Below, in pieces: positions 18,812 to 27,328 of a DNA stretch of 64,000 nucleotides; within the stretch, counting starts at the first letter, position 1; every line of letters starts with the position of its first letter. Under the pieces are notes generated by a model that was not told the DNA's origin, did no database searches, and was given only the letters and a program-made list of their open reading frames with translations. The position numbers and the translations under genes were made by a program. The DNA comes from Pontibacter flavimaris (GTDB lineage Bacteria; Bacteroidota; Bacteroidia; Cytophagales; Hymenobacteraceae): positions 434,001 through 498,000 of the forward strand of contig NZ_LVWA01000002.1 in the NCBI RefSeq assembly GCF_001907195.1, written 5' to 3'.

Positions 18812-18917
18812 GTTTGCCCCTCCGGCACCTCAGCGGCTAAAAATGTTGTTTTAACTTCATTTTCTGAGAACTTCCCGCTTATGCGGCTTTTATGGTATTT
18901 TACACTTGGCTTATACT

Positions 18918-18948
18918 TTTGATTAATGGCTATTTATACCTAATTTTG
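18918..18948 (+). promoter_or_regulatory. Candidate promoter of nuoA-J
   Basis: TTTG (18918-18921), 19 bases, TAATTTTG (18941-18948): both elements and the spacing match the Bacteroidota housekeeping promoter. The ATG of nuoA follows 32 bases later. Confidence 0.65.
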
Positions 18949-18979
18949 CTCCCAAATCTTAAGAAAGCGATACAGTGTT

Positions 18980-19354
18980 ATGGAACCATCTGTAAATCAG
19001 TATTTACCGTCGGATTACCTGCCAATTTTTATCCAGTTTGCGGCCGCACTCGGGTTTGTGATTTTTGCACTGGTGCTCACCCACATCCTTGGCCCCAAGC
19101 GAACCAGCGAGGTAAAGGGCGCCGCCTTTGAAAGTGGTATCGAGTCGGTGGGGGATGCCCGCACACCGATCTCCTACAAGTACTTTATCACGGCCATCCT
19201 GTTCGTGCTGTTCGACGTGGAGATCATCTTCATGTATCCCTGGGCGGTGAACTTCCGCGAGTATGGCCTGGACTTCTTCTTGCCGATGCTGGTTTTCCTG
19301 GGCGTATTGCTGGCGGGCTTCTTTTACGAGATCAAGAAGGGCATTCTTAAGTAG
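18980..19354 (+). CDS. nuoA: NADH-quinone oxidoreductase subunit A
   Basis: 124 aa membrane subunit of complex I. Three transmembrane helices are visible (about 12-35, 66-86, 93-115). The conserved loop K-G-A-A-F-E-S-G-I-E-S-V-G-D-A-R between helices 1 and 2 and F-D-V-E-I-I-F in helix 2 are diagnostic; the loop lies near the quinone channel. First gene of the nuo operon, with a good promoter directly upstream. Confidence 0.95.
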   Translation: MEPSVNQYLPSDYLPIFIQFAAALGFVIFALVLTHILGPKRTSEVKGAAFESGIESVGDARTPISYKYFITAILFVLFDVEIIFMYPWAVNFREYGLDFFLPMLVFLGVLLAGFFYEIKKGILK

Positions 19355-19439
19355 ACCACGAATATTAAACTTTTGAGAATTAACCGTTGTTCTGTAGCTG
19401 GTTTATACCATACTTTCAGTGCAACAAAATAATCTCGAC

Positions 19440-19994
19440 ATGAGCGATACGAATAAAGACATAATGATGGCGGAGGCCCCGGATGGTATTTCCGGAGCGG
19501 GTTTTTTTGCCACTTCCTTAGAAAAAGTAGTAGGACTTGCCCGTAAGCACTCGCTGTGGCCGCTGCCGTTCGCCACTTCCTGCTGCGGCATCGAGTACAT
19601 GGCCACCATGGGCTCCAACTATGACATTTCCCGCTTTGGCTCGGAGCGCCCAAGCTTCTCGCCCCGCCAGGCCGACATCCTGATGGTAATGGGTACCATT
19701 GCCAAGAAGATGGGCCCGGTGGTAAAGCAGGTGTACGAGCAGATGGCCGAGCCGCGCTGGGTGATCGCAGTGGGTGCCTGCGCCTCCTCAGGCGGTATCT
19801 TCGACACCTACTCGGTACTGCAGGGCATCGACCGCGTGGTGCCGGTGGACGTGTACGTGCCCGGCTGCCCGCCGCGCCCGGAGCAGATCCTGGACGGGTT
19901 GATGCGCGTGCAGGAGCTGGCCGAAAGCGAATCGCTTCGCCGCCGCGACTCCCCGGAATATCAGGCACTCTTAGCCTCTTACAACATTAAATAA
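19440..19994 (+). CDS. nuoB: NADH-quinone oxidoreductase subunit B
   Basis: 184 aa from the ATG at 19440; a GTG seven codons upstream is in frame but less likely. Peripheral-arm subunit that holds the N2 [4Fe-4S] cluster, the last before quinone. Its ligands are visible as the tandem Cys48-Cys49, Cys114 and Cys143 (G-C-P-P-R-P). Followed after 5 bases by nuoC. Confidence 0.95.
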   Translation: MSDTNKDIMMAEAPDGISGAGFFATSLEKVVGLARKHSLWPLPFATSCCGIEYMATMGSNYDISRFGSERPSFSPRQADILMVMGTIAKKMGPVVKQVYEQMAEPRWVIAVGACASSGGIFDTYSVLQGIDRVVPVDVYVPGCPPRPEQILDGLMRVQELAESESLRRRDSPEYQALLASYNIK

Positions 19995-19999
19995 GCAGC

Positions 20000-20506
20000 A
20001 TGGAGCTTACGAACGAAAACGTACTCGGCAAGATCATCAGCGAGTTTGGGGAAGAGAACATCTGGGACGCGATGAACCCGGATGGCATCATGACGATCAC
20101 CACCAACCGCGAGACGATTCACGACCTGATCAAATACCTGCGCGACGACGAGGAACTGCAGATCAGCTTCCTGACCACCATGTGCGGCATCCACTTCCCC
20201 GGCCAGGGCGACAAGGAAATGTGCATGATGTACCAGAAACACAGCCTGCGCCACAATTACCGCATCCGCATAAAAGTATACATGCCTATGGATGACGCGG
20301 TGATGCCGACTATGACAGACCTGTACGCCACCGCCAACTGGATGGAGCGCGAAGCCTTTGACTTTTACGGCTTTAAGTTTATCGGCCACCCGAACCTGAC
20401 CCGTATCCTCAACATAGAGGAGATGGAGTACCACCCGATGCTGAAGCAGTACCCGCTGGAAGACCAGACACGGGAAGATAAGATCAACACTTATTTCGGA
20501 CGTTAA
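20000..20506 (+). CDS. nuoC: NADH-quinone oxidoreductase subunit C
   Basis: 168 aa. The 30-kDa subunit of the complex I connecting module, with the signature E-R-E-A-F-D-F-Y-G near residue 115. Here C and D are separate genes, unlike the fused NuoCD of Escherichia coli. Five bases behind nuoB. Confidence 0.93.
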   Translation: MELTNENVLGKIISEFGEENIWDAMNPDGIMTITTNRETIHDLIKYLRDDEELQISFLTTMCGIHFPGQGDKEMCMMYQKHSLRHNYRIRIKVYMPMDDAVMPTMTDLYATANWMEREAFDFYGFKFIGHPNLTRILNIEEMEYHPMLKQYPLEDQTREDKINTYFGR

Positions 20507-20557
20507 GCCAGATTTATAGTTACCAACAACTATAGCTGACAGAAAAAGGAGACCATC

Positions 20558-21802
20558 ATGGCTACTGAACATAAACCCGCCGAGCTTACCGATATAGAGC
20601 AGTTCCGTCAAGACCACGGACTCGCCCTTGAGGAAGAGCGGCCGCTTACCACGCTGAACCTGGGCCCGACCCACCCGGCCACGCACGGCATTTTCCAGAA
20701 CATCCTGCAAATGGACGGGGAGGTAATCGTGGATGCGGTGCCAACCATCGGCTACATCCACCGCGCCTTCGAGAAGATTGCGGAGCGCCGGCCATTTTAC
20801 CAGATCACGCCGCTGACCGACCGCATGAACTACTGCTCCGCCCCTATCAATAACATGGGGTATCACATGACGGTGGAGAAGCTGCTGGGCATCGAAATAC
20901 CGAAGCGCGCGCAGTACATCCGCGTGATCATGATGGAGCTGGCCCGTATCTCCGACCACCTGATCTGTAACTCGATCCTGGGAGTGGACTCCGGCGCCTT
21001 CACCGGCTTCCTGTACGTGATGCAGGAGCGCGAGCATATCTACGATATTTACGAGGAAGTATGCGGCGCCCGCCTGACGACGAACATGGGCCGCATCGGG
21101 GGCATGGAGCGCGACCTCTCGCCGAAGGCCCTGCACATGATCGACGAGTTCCTCAAGCGCTTCCCGAAAGTATGGGCGGAGTTTGAGAAAATGCTGACCC
21201 GCAACCGCATCTTCATTGACCGGACCGTGGGCGTGGGCGCCATCTCTGCGGAGCGTGCCCTGAACTACGGCTTTACCGGCCCGAACCTGCGTGCCACCGG
21301 CGTAGACTACGACGTGCGCGTGATGAACCCCTACTCTTCCTACGACGACTTCGATTTCGAGATACCGGTAGGCGCCAAAGGCGACACCTACGACCGTTAC
21401 CTGGTGCGCAACGAGGAAGTATGGCAAAGCCTTAGGATTATTGAGCAGGCTTACAAAAACCTGCCCGAGGGCTCATACCACGCCGACGCGCCGCATTACT
21501 ACCTGCCACCCAAGCAGAAAGTATACACTAGCATGGAAGCCCTGATTTATCACTTTAAGATTGTGATGGGTGAGGTGGACGCTCCGGTTGGCGAAGTATA
21601 CCACAGCGTGGAGGGTGGCAACGGCGAGTTGGGCTTCTACCTGATCTCTGACGGGGGCCGCACACCGTACCGCCTGCACTTCCGCCGCCCGTGCTTTATT
21701 TACTACCAGGCTTATACTGAGATGATCAAAGGTGGGCAGCTGGCTGACGCGATCCTGACGCTGAGCAGTCTGAACGTGATCGCCGGCGAGCTGGACGCAT
21801 AA
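20558..21802 (+). CDS. nuoD: NADH-quinone oxidoreductase subunit D
   Basis: 414 aa. The 49-kDa subunit, related to the large subunit of NiFe hydrogenases, which forms the quinone pocket with NuoB. The conserved G-P-T-H-P-A-T-H-G near residue 31 contributes the quinone-binding His, and Y-I-H-R-A-F-E-K follows. C-terminal motif ends in L-D. An AAAGGAG stretch upstream (20545-20551) is one of the few Shine-Dalgarno-like sites here. Confidence 0.95.
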   Translation: MATEHKPAELTDIEQFRQDHGLALEEERPLTTLNLGPTHPATHGIFQNILQMDGEVIVDAVPTIGYIHRAFEKIAERRPFYQITPLTDRMNYCSAPINNMGYHMTVEKLLGIEIPKRAQYIRVIMMELARISDHLICNSILGVDSGAFTGFLYVMQEREHIYDIYEEVCGARLTTNMGRIGGMERDLSPKALHMIDEFLKRFPKVWAEFEKMLTRNRIFIDRTVGVGAISAERALNYGFTGPNLRATGVDYDVRVMNPYSSYDDFDFEIPVGAKGDTYDRYLVRNEEVWQSLRIIEQAYKNLPEGSYHADAPHYYLPPKQKVYTSMEALIYHFKIVMGEVDAPVGEVYHSVEGGNGELGFYLISDGGRTPYRLHFRRPCFIYYQAYTEMIKGGQLADAILTLSSLNVIAGELDA

Positions 21803-21803
21803 A

Positions 21804-21858
21804 CATTTATCATTTACCATTTAACATTGGTCCCTCACAACTGATCAATGACAACTGA
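21804..21858 (+). repeat. Short degenerate repeat in the nuoD-nuoE spacer
   Basis: The words ATTTATC, ATTTACC, ATTTAAC and then CAACTGA, CAACTGA follow each other and run up to the nuoE start codon. Confidence 0.5.
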
Positions 21859-21861
21859 AAA

Positions 21862-22395
21862 ATGGCAGAGACAATAAACGAAGTAAAGTTTTCTGATGAG
21901 GCCATGGCCGAGATCCAGCGCTACATCAGCCACTACCCGGAAGGGCGCCAGAAGTCTGCTATACTTCCCATCCTGCACATTGCGCAGGCGGAATCCGGCG
22001 GATGGGTTAGCCCGGAGGTGATGGACAAAGTAGCCCAGATCCTGAACATACAGCCGATCGAAGTATACGAGGTGGCCACGTTCTACACCATGTTCAACCT
22101 CAAGCCGGTTGGAAAGCATGTGCTGGAAGTATGCCGCACCGGCCCTTGCTGCCTGCGTGGCGCCGACCAGGTCATCGACATGATCAAGCAGAAGCTGAAC
22201 ATTGAGGAAGGCGAGACAAGCGCCGACGGCATGTTCACACTCAAGCCGGTGGAGTGTCTAGCCTCGTGTGGCTCAGGCCCGATGCTGCAGGTGCGTGAAA
22301 AGTTCTACGAGAACATCGACAGCGAGGAGAAGCTGGACGAGTTCCTGGAGACCATGCGCCACAGCGAAGCCGAAAAGCCGCATCATCTGAAGTAG
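21862..22395 (+). CDS. nuoE: NADH-quinone oxidoreductase subunit E
   Basis: 177 aa. The 24-kDa subunit with a thioredoxin-like fold holding the N1a [2Fe-2S] cluster; ligands Cys91, Cys96, Cys132 and Cys136 (C-L-A-S-C-G) are present. It pairs with NuoF at the NADH-oxidising tip. A 155-base spacer follows. Confidence 0.95.
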   Translation: MAETINEVKFSDEAMAEIQRYISHYPEGRQKSAILPILHIAQAESGGWVSPEVMDKVAQILNIQPIEVYEVATFYTMFNLKPVGKHVLEVCRTGPCCLRGADQVIDMIKQKLNIEEGETSADGMFTLKPVECLASCGSGPMLQVREKFYENIDSEEKLDEFLETMRHSEAEKPHHLK

Positions 22396-22402
22396 TATTT
22401 AA

Positions 22403-22490
22403 GGACTTCTGACAAAAGACCATCAGACAAAAGACTTTATACTTGCATCACCTCTTTCGTCCTTTGTCAAAAGCTCCTTGGTCAGTCACT
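22403..22490. repeat. Repeat-bearing spacer between nuoE and nuoF
   Basis: The words TGACAAAAGACC, AGACAAAAGAC and, in the opposite sense, GTCCTTTGTCAAAAG and TTGGTCAGTCAC form an imperfect inverted repeat. Similar GACAAAGGAC words recur near 54.4 kb. The spacer holds no gene. Confidence 0.5.
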
Positions 22491-22550
22491 AATAAAGTAT
22501 AAACAGGCAGAAGCCGGTAAAGCAACTGCCAAGCTATATATCCTGCTACA

Positions 22551-23897
22551 ATGGGACTTAAAATATTAACTGAGCATATCAACGTTCCCGGCATCGAAAC
22601 GCTGGAAGTATACCGTAAGCACGGCGGCTACAAGTCTGTAGAGAAAGCCCTGAAAACGATGTCTCCGGAAGAGGTGGTGGAAGAGGTGAAGACATCGGGC
22701 CTTCGTGGCCGCGGTGGCGCCGGCTTCCCGACAGGTATGAAATGGAGCTTCCTGGCCAAGCCGGAGGGCATTCCGCGTTACCTGGTGTGCAACGCCGACG
22801 AGTCGGAGCCGGGCACCTTCAAGGACCGCTGGTTCATGGAGCACAACCCGCACGCGCTGGTGGAGGGCATGATCACGTCGAGCTACGCGCTGGGAGCCAA
22901 TAAATCTTACATCTACATCCGCGGCGAGCTGTTGTTCGTGCTGCGTATCCTGGAGAAAGCCATCGCGGAAGCGTATGCGGCCGGTTTGCTGGGCAAGAAC
23001 ATACTTGGCTCCGGTTACGACCTGGACCTGCACGTGGCGCCGGGTGGTGGCGCTTATATCTGCGGCGAGGAAACAGCCCTGCTGGAGTCACTGGAGGGCA
23101 AACGCGGCAACCCGCGTAACAAGCCCCCCTTCCCGGCGGTGAAAGGTCTGTTCCAGAGCCCAACCGTAGTGAATAACGTGGAGACCATTGCCTCTGTGCC
23201 TTGGATTGTGAACAACACCGGTGCCGAGTACGCCAAAATAGGCATCGGCCGCAGCACGGGCACCAAGCTGATCTCAGCCAGCGGCAACATCAACAAGCCG
23301 GGCGTGTACGAAATCGAACTGGGTGTGCCGGTAGAAGAATTCATCTACTCAGACCAGTATTGCGGCGGCATCTGGAAAGGCAAGCAACTGAAGGCCGTGG
23401 TGCCGGGAGGTTCCTCTGTGCCAATCCTGCCAACCAACCTGATCCTTAAAACGGCAGCCGGCGAAGATCGCCTGATGTCCTACGAATCATTGTCTGACGG
23501 TGGCTTTGTAAGCGGCTCCATGCTGGGTTCGGGTGCCTTTATCGTGTTTGATGAGGACCAGTGCATCGTGCGTAACACGTGGAACTATGCCCGCTTCTAC
23601 CACCACGAGTCGTGCGGCCAGTGTAGCCCATGCCGTGAGGGTACCGGCTGGATGGAGAAAGTGCTGCACCGCATTGAGTACGGCCACGGCCATCAGCAGG
23701 ACATCGACCTACTGGTAAGCGTAGCCAAGCAAATTGAGGGGAACACGATCTGCCCGCTGGGCGATGCGGCCGCCTGGCCGGTAGCAGCCGCTATCCGCCA
23801 CTTCCGCGAGGAGTTTGAGTGGCACATCAAGCACCCGCAAGAGGCCACAGCCCCAGGCGCGGTGTACAGGGGTCAGCTGGCCGAAGTAACGGCTTAA
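22551..23897 (+). CDS. nuoF: NADH-quinone oxidoreductase subunit F
   Basis: 448 aa. The 51-kDa subunit, where NADH is oxidised by FMN and electrons enter the N3 cluster. The NADH/FMN loop G-R-G-G-A-G-F-P-T-G-M-K-W starts at residue 53, C-N-A-D-E-S-E-P-G-T at 80-89, and the [4Fe-4S] ligands are Cys355, Cys358, Cys361 and Cys401. Start at 22551 is the only sensible ATG. Confidence 0.96.
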   Translation: MGLKILTEHINVPGIETLEVYRKHGGYKSVEKALKTMSPEEVVEEVKTSGLRGRGGAGFPTGMKWSFLAKPEGIPRYLVCNADESEPGTFKDRWFMEHNPHALVEGMITSSYALGANKSYIYIRGELLFVLRILEKAIAEAYAAGLLGKNILGSGYDLDLHVAPGGGAYICGEETALLESLEGKRGNPRNKPPFPAVKGLFQSPTVVNNVETIASVPWIVNNTGAEYAKIGIGRSTGTKLISASGNINKPGVYEIELGVPVEEFIYSDQYCGGIWKGKQLKAVVPGGSSVPILPTNLILKTAAGEDRLMSYESLSDGGFVSGSMLGSGAFIVFDEDQCIVRNTWNYARFYHHESCGQCSPCREGTGWMEKVLHRIEYGHGHQQDIDLLVSVAKQIEGNTICPLGDAAAWPVAAAIRHFREEFEWHIKHPQEATAPGAVYRGQLAEVTA

Positions 23898-23913
23898 GAA
23901 TAGACTTATCTCT

Positions 23914-23996
23914 GTCATTCTGAAAGAAACTTGGTTGAAGGGAGGTTAAGTCTTTTCTATTAGCTACCAAGATCCTTACAGGATGACAAAAAGAGA
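23914..23996. repeat. GTCAT...ATGAC hairpin between nuoF and nuoG
   Basis: TGTCATTCTGAAAG at 23916 pairs imperfectly with CTTACAGGATGACA ending near 23989, with inner words ACTTGG / CCAAGA. A related element is at 58051-58125 and a fragment lies near 9349, so this is a dispersed repeat placed inside an essential operon. Confidence 0.65.
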
Positions 23997-24045
23997 AAGT
24001 ATAAATTAACATCCTAAGAAGGAAAGTATAGCTTAAATCGTTCAG

Positions 24046-24089
24046 GTGTTCGCGATCAACGAACAACCGATAACGAACAACGATCATAA
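24046..24089 (+). repeat. Short ACGAACAA-type repeat before nuoG
   Basis: CGATCAACGAACAACCGATAACGAACAACGATC-like words run almost to the ATG of nuoG. A close relative (CGAATAACGAATAAC) precedes the gamma carbonic anhydrase gene at 57.25 kb. Confidence 0.5.
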
Positions 24090-24091
24090 AA

Positions 24092-25072
24092 ATGGCTAAA
24101 ATAACATTCGATGGCATTGAGGTAGAGGTAGAAGATGGAACTACCATCCTGCAGGCCGCCAGAAAAATCGGTGGGCACGTGGTGCCTCCTGCCATGTGTT
24201 TCTATACTCCATTAAAGGGCAGTGGCGGCAAGTGCCGTGTGTGCCTTGTAAAAGTTACACAGGGCTCAACCAAAGACCCACGCCCTATGCCCAAGCTGGT
24301 TGCCTCGTGCATCACGCAGGTACAGGACGGCATGGTGGTGGAGAACACGACCAATGAGGACGTGCTGAACGCCCGCAAAGGCATCGTGGAAATGCTGCTC
24401 ATCAACCACCCCCTGGACTGCCCTATCTGCGACCAGGCGGGCGAGTGCGACCTGCAGGACCTTTCTTACGAGCACGGTGTAAGCGGGCAGCGTTTTGAGG
24501 AAGAGCGCCGCACGTTCAATAAGGTGGACCTGGGCCCGTACATCCAGCTGCACATGACGCGCTGCATCCTGTGCTACCGCTGCGTGTACACGGCCGACCA
24601 GATCACGGACAACCGCGTACATGGCGTGCTAGGACGTGGCGATGCCGCTGAGATCGGAACCTACATTGAGAACGTGATCGACAACGACTTCTCCGGAAAC
24701 GTGATCGACGTGTGCCCGGTGGGCGCCCTGACAGACAAGACGTGGCGCTTTAAGAACCGTGTGTGGTTCACAAAGCCGATGGACGCGCACCGCGACTGCC
24801 CTACCTGCTCCGGCAAGGTGACGCTATGGACTCGCGGCGAGGAAGTGCTGCGCGTAACAGCCCGCAAAGACCAGTACGGCGAGGTGGAGGAGTTTATCTG
24901 TAACACCTGCCGCTTTGATAAGAAAGAGGTGAAGGACTGGACCATCGAAGGACCGCGCAACATAGACAGGAACTCCGTTATCTCGGCCAACCACTATGAG
25001 TTGCCGGTAGTCAACGTTCCGATCGTGCCAAACCTGCCAACATCCACCAAGAAAAACCTGCCACAGGAATAA
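24092..25072 (+). CDS. nuoG: NADH-quinone oxidoreductase subunit G, short form
   Basis: 326 aa, about a third the length of the E. coli subunit. It keeps the N-terminal iron-sulfur part: [2Fe-2S] ligands Cys36, Cys48, Cys51, Cys73; the His-Cys3 cluster His106, Cys110, Cys113, Cys119; and the [4Fe-4S] Cys158, Cys161, Cys164, Cys208. A further Cys4 set (C236, C239, C270, C273) resembles the iron-sulfur domain that normally opens the molybdopterin-oxidoreductase region, but that large domain is absent. Short NuoG is typical of Bacteroidota, so I read this as the normal form, not a truncation. Confidence 0.92.
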   Translation: MAKITFDGIEVEVEDGTTILQAARKIGGHVVPPAMCFYTPLKGSGGKCRVCLVKVTQGSTKDPRPMPKLVASCITQVQDGMVVENTTNEDVLNARKGIVEMLLINHPLDCPICDQAGECDLQDLSYEHGVSGQRFEEERRTFNKVDLGPYIQLHMTRCILCYRCVYTADQITDNRVHGVLGRGDAAEIGTYIENVIDNDFSGNVIDVCPVGALTDKTWRFKNRVWFTKPMDAHRDCPTCSGKVTLWTRGEEVLRVTARKDQYGEVEEFICNTCRFDKKEVKDWTIEGPRNIDRNSVISANHYELPVVNVPIVPNLPTSTKKNLPQE

Positions 25073-25075
25073 GCA

Positions 25076-26131
25076 ATGGAGTCTGTAGACCTACTATACA
25101 AAGCGATTTACATCCTGGTTATCTTCGGCATCACCCTGCTGATAGCCACCTACTCGACATACTTTGAGCGTAAGATAGCAGCCTTTATCCAGGACCGCGT
25201 GGGCCCGAACCGTGCCGGTCCGGCGGGTTTGCTGCAGCCGCTGGCCGATGCCGGCAAGCTCTTCTTTAAAGAGGACTTTATCCCTGCCAAGGCCAACAAG
25301 GCGCTGTTTATACTTGGTCCGGGCGTGGCCATGCTGGTGGCTACCATGTCGAGCGCGGTTATTCCGTTTGGCGATATGCTGATTGTGGGTGGCCGCGAGG
25401 TATACCTGCAGGCCATTGAGGTAAACATCGGGGTGCTGTACATTTTTGGTGTGGTATCGCTGGGAGTGTATGGTCTGATGATCGGTGGCTGGGCCTCCAA
25501 CAACAAGTTCTCGCTGCTGGGCGCCATCCGTGCCGCCTCGCAGAACATCAGCTACGAACTAGCCATGGGCCTTTCCCTCATCGCGGTGCTGATGCTGACA
25601 GGATCGCTTTCGCTGCGCGAGATAGCAGCGCAGCAGGCAGGCTTTAACTGGAACATCTGGTACCAGCCGCTGGGCTTTCTGATCTTTCTGGTCTGCGCCT
25701 TTGCCGAGACGAACCGTACCCCTTTCGACTTACCGGAGTCTGAGGCCGAGCTGATCGGGGGATACCACACCGAGTATGGCTCCATGAAACTGGGCATGTA
25801 CCTGTTTGCCGAGTATATCAACATCTTCGTGGTATCAGCGGTGATGTCGACTTTATACTTTGGCGCCTACAACTTCCCGTTCATGGAGAACCTGCGCCAG
25901 GCCATCAGCGACCCGGTACTGGCCAACAACGTAGTGACGATTGTAGGGGTGGTGGCGATGTTCATTAAGATCTTCCTGTTCATCTTCTTCTTTATGTGGG
26001 TACGCTGGACGCTACCACGCTTCCGCTACGACCAACTGATGAAGCTGGGCTGGAATATCCTGTTCCCGCTGGCGATCCTGAACATCCTGCTGACAGCGGG
26101 CGGAATTCTGCTGAAAGACTACTTTTTTTAA
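25076..26131 (+). CDS. nuoH: NADH-quinone oxidoreductase subunit H
   Basis: 351 aa, about eight transmembrane helices. The membrane subunit that docks the peripheral arm and forms the quinone entry channel. Signatures: A-A-F-I-Q-D-R-V-G-P-N-R-A-G near residue 35 and F-A-E-T-N-R-T-P-F-D-L-P-E-S-E-A-E-L in the middle. Starts 3 bases after nuoG. Contains TTT ATA CTT GGT near 25307, an example of the window-wide word inside a coding region. Confidence 0.95.
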   Translation: MESVDLLYKAIYILVIFGITLLIATYSTYFERKIAAFIQDRVGPNRAGPAGLLQPLADAGKLFFKEDFIPAKANKALFILGPGVAMLVATMSSAVIPFGDMLIVGGREVYLQAIEVNIGVLYIFGVVSLGVYGLMIGGWASNNKFSLLGAIRAASQNISYELAMGLSLIAVLMLTGSLSLREIAAQQAGFNWNIWYQPLGFLIFLVCAFAETNRTPFDLPESEAELIGGYHTEYGSMKLGMYLFAEYINIFVVSAVMSTLYFGAYNFPFMENLRQAISDPVLANNVVTIVGVVAMFIKIFLFIFFFMWVRWTLPRFRYDQLMKLGWNILFPLAILNILLTAGGILLKDYFF

Positions 26132-26214
26132 ACTATAGTATCGAAATTTGAATGTTAGCGGCAGGTAGCCTGTTAAAGTATACTTGCCTGCACAACACTC
26201 AGAACTGACTAGAA

Positions 26215-26724
26215 ATGGAACCACTATCAAATAGAAGAAAGGAAGTGGCACAGAAGGAGATGACGTTCGCAGAACGCGCCTACCTTCCTGCCATTGCCCA
26301 GGGTCTTGGCATCACGTTAAAGCACTTCTTCAAGAAGAAAGCGACCGTACAGTACCCGGAGCAAACGCGCGAGCGCAGCTCGGTGTGGCGTGGCCTGCAC
26401 GTGCTGAAGCGTGATGAGAATGGCGCTGAGCGTTGCACGGCATGCGGCCTGTGCGCCGTGGCCTGCCCGGCCGAGGCCATCACGATGACGGCTGGCGAGC
26501 GTAAGGCTGGCGAGGAGCATCTCTACCGGGAGGAAAAGTATGCCGTTACCTACGAGGTGAACATGCTGCGCTGCATTTTCTGCGGCCTTTGCGAGGAGGC
26601 CTGTCCGAAGGCGGCCATCTTCCTGCAGGACGACAAGCTTGCCCCTGCCCGCTTCGAGCGCGACGAATTCATTTACGGCAAAGACCGCCTGGTTGAGCCA
26701 AATAAGACCACTGAAACGAAATAG
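26215..26724 (+). CDS. nuoI: NADH-quinone oxidoreductase subunit I
   Basis: 169 aa ferredoxin-like subunit with two [4Fe-4S] clusters (N6a, N6b): Cys74, 77, 80, 84 and Cys120, 123, 126, 130, both in C-x2-C-x2-C-x3-C-P form. It relays electrons to NuoB. The stop codon is 4 bases before nuoJ. Confidence 0.95.
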   Translation: MEPLSNRRKEVAQKEMTFAERAYLPAIAQGLGITLKHFFKKKATVQYPEQTRERSSVWRGLHVLKRDENGAERCTACGLCAVACPAEAITMTAGERKAGEEHLYREEKYAVTYEVNMLRCIFCGLCEEACPKAAIFLQDDKLAPARFERDEFIYGKDRLVEPNKTTETK

Positions 26725-26728
26725 CCTG

Positions 26729-27247
26729 ATGGAGAGCCTGTTCTTTTTCCTTGCTTCGCTAACGCTGCTGTGCGCCCTGATGGTAGTGATATCCAAAAAC
26801 CCGGTGCATAGTGTGCTGTTCCTGATCATCACGTTCTTTACCATCTCTGGCCATTACGTGCTGCTTAACGCACAGTTCCTGGCGGTGGTGAACATCATCG
26901 TCTACGCCGGTGCCATCATGGTGCTTTTCCTCTTCGTGATCATGTTCCTGAATGTGAAAAAGACGGGCGGGGACAATGCCATGAAAGCCTCTACCATCAG
27001 CAAATTCGCCGGTGCCATCGCCGGGGGACTGCTTTTTATCGTGCTGATTTCTGCCCTGAAGGATGTTACCGTGGCAGGCTACAACCCCGACACCTACGAC
27101 TCGCAGGTGGGCATGGTGGAGAACTTGGGCTACGTGCTGTACACGGACTACCTGTTGCCATTTGAGCTTACCTCGGTGCTGTTCCTGGTGGCCATGGTGG
27201 GTGCAGTGATGATCGGCAAGCGGGAAGTCGGCGAGAGCCATTTCTAA
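26729..27247 (+). CDS. nuoJ: NADH-quinone oxidoreductase subunit J
   Basis: 172 aa from the ATG at 26729; the open frame extends further upstream but only inside nuoI. Five hydrophobic helices, with the V-Y-A-G-A-I-M-V-L-F-L-F-V-I-M stretch typical of the family. Last gene before a strong two-way terminator that splits the nuo locus. Confidence 0.93.
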   Translation: MESLFFFLASLTLLCALMVVISKNPVHSVLFLIITFFTISGHYVLLNAQFLAVVNIIVYAGAIMVLFLFVIMFLNVKKTGGDNAMKASTISKFAGAIAGGLLFIVLISALKDVTVAGYNPDTYDSQVGMVENLGYVLYTDYLLPFELTSVLFLVAMVGAVMIGKREVGESHF

Positions 27248-27264
27248 GCCAAACCATACTTTAC

Positions 27265-27319
27265 AAGTATAAAAGCAGAAGCCCGGAAGTATAAACTCCG
27301 GGCTTCTGCTTTTATACTT
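27265..27319. terminator. Two-way terminator splitting the nuo locus
   Basis: A perfect 23-base stem (27265-27287 with 27297-27319) contains AGCAGAAGCCCGGA and begins and ends in AAGTATAAAA / TTTTATACTT. It lies between nuoJ and the convergent lipoprotein gene and would stop transcripts from both sides. Confidence 0.9.
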
Positions 27320-27328
27320 TGGTTATAC

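Noticed and set aside
24092..25072. nuoG as a truncated pseudogene
   Set aside because: All cluster ligands are present and short NuoG is the known form in Bacteroidota.
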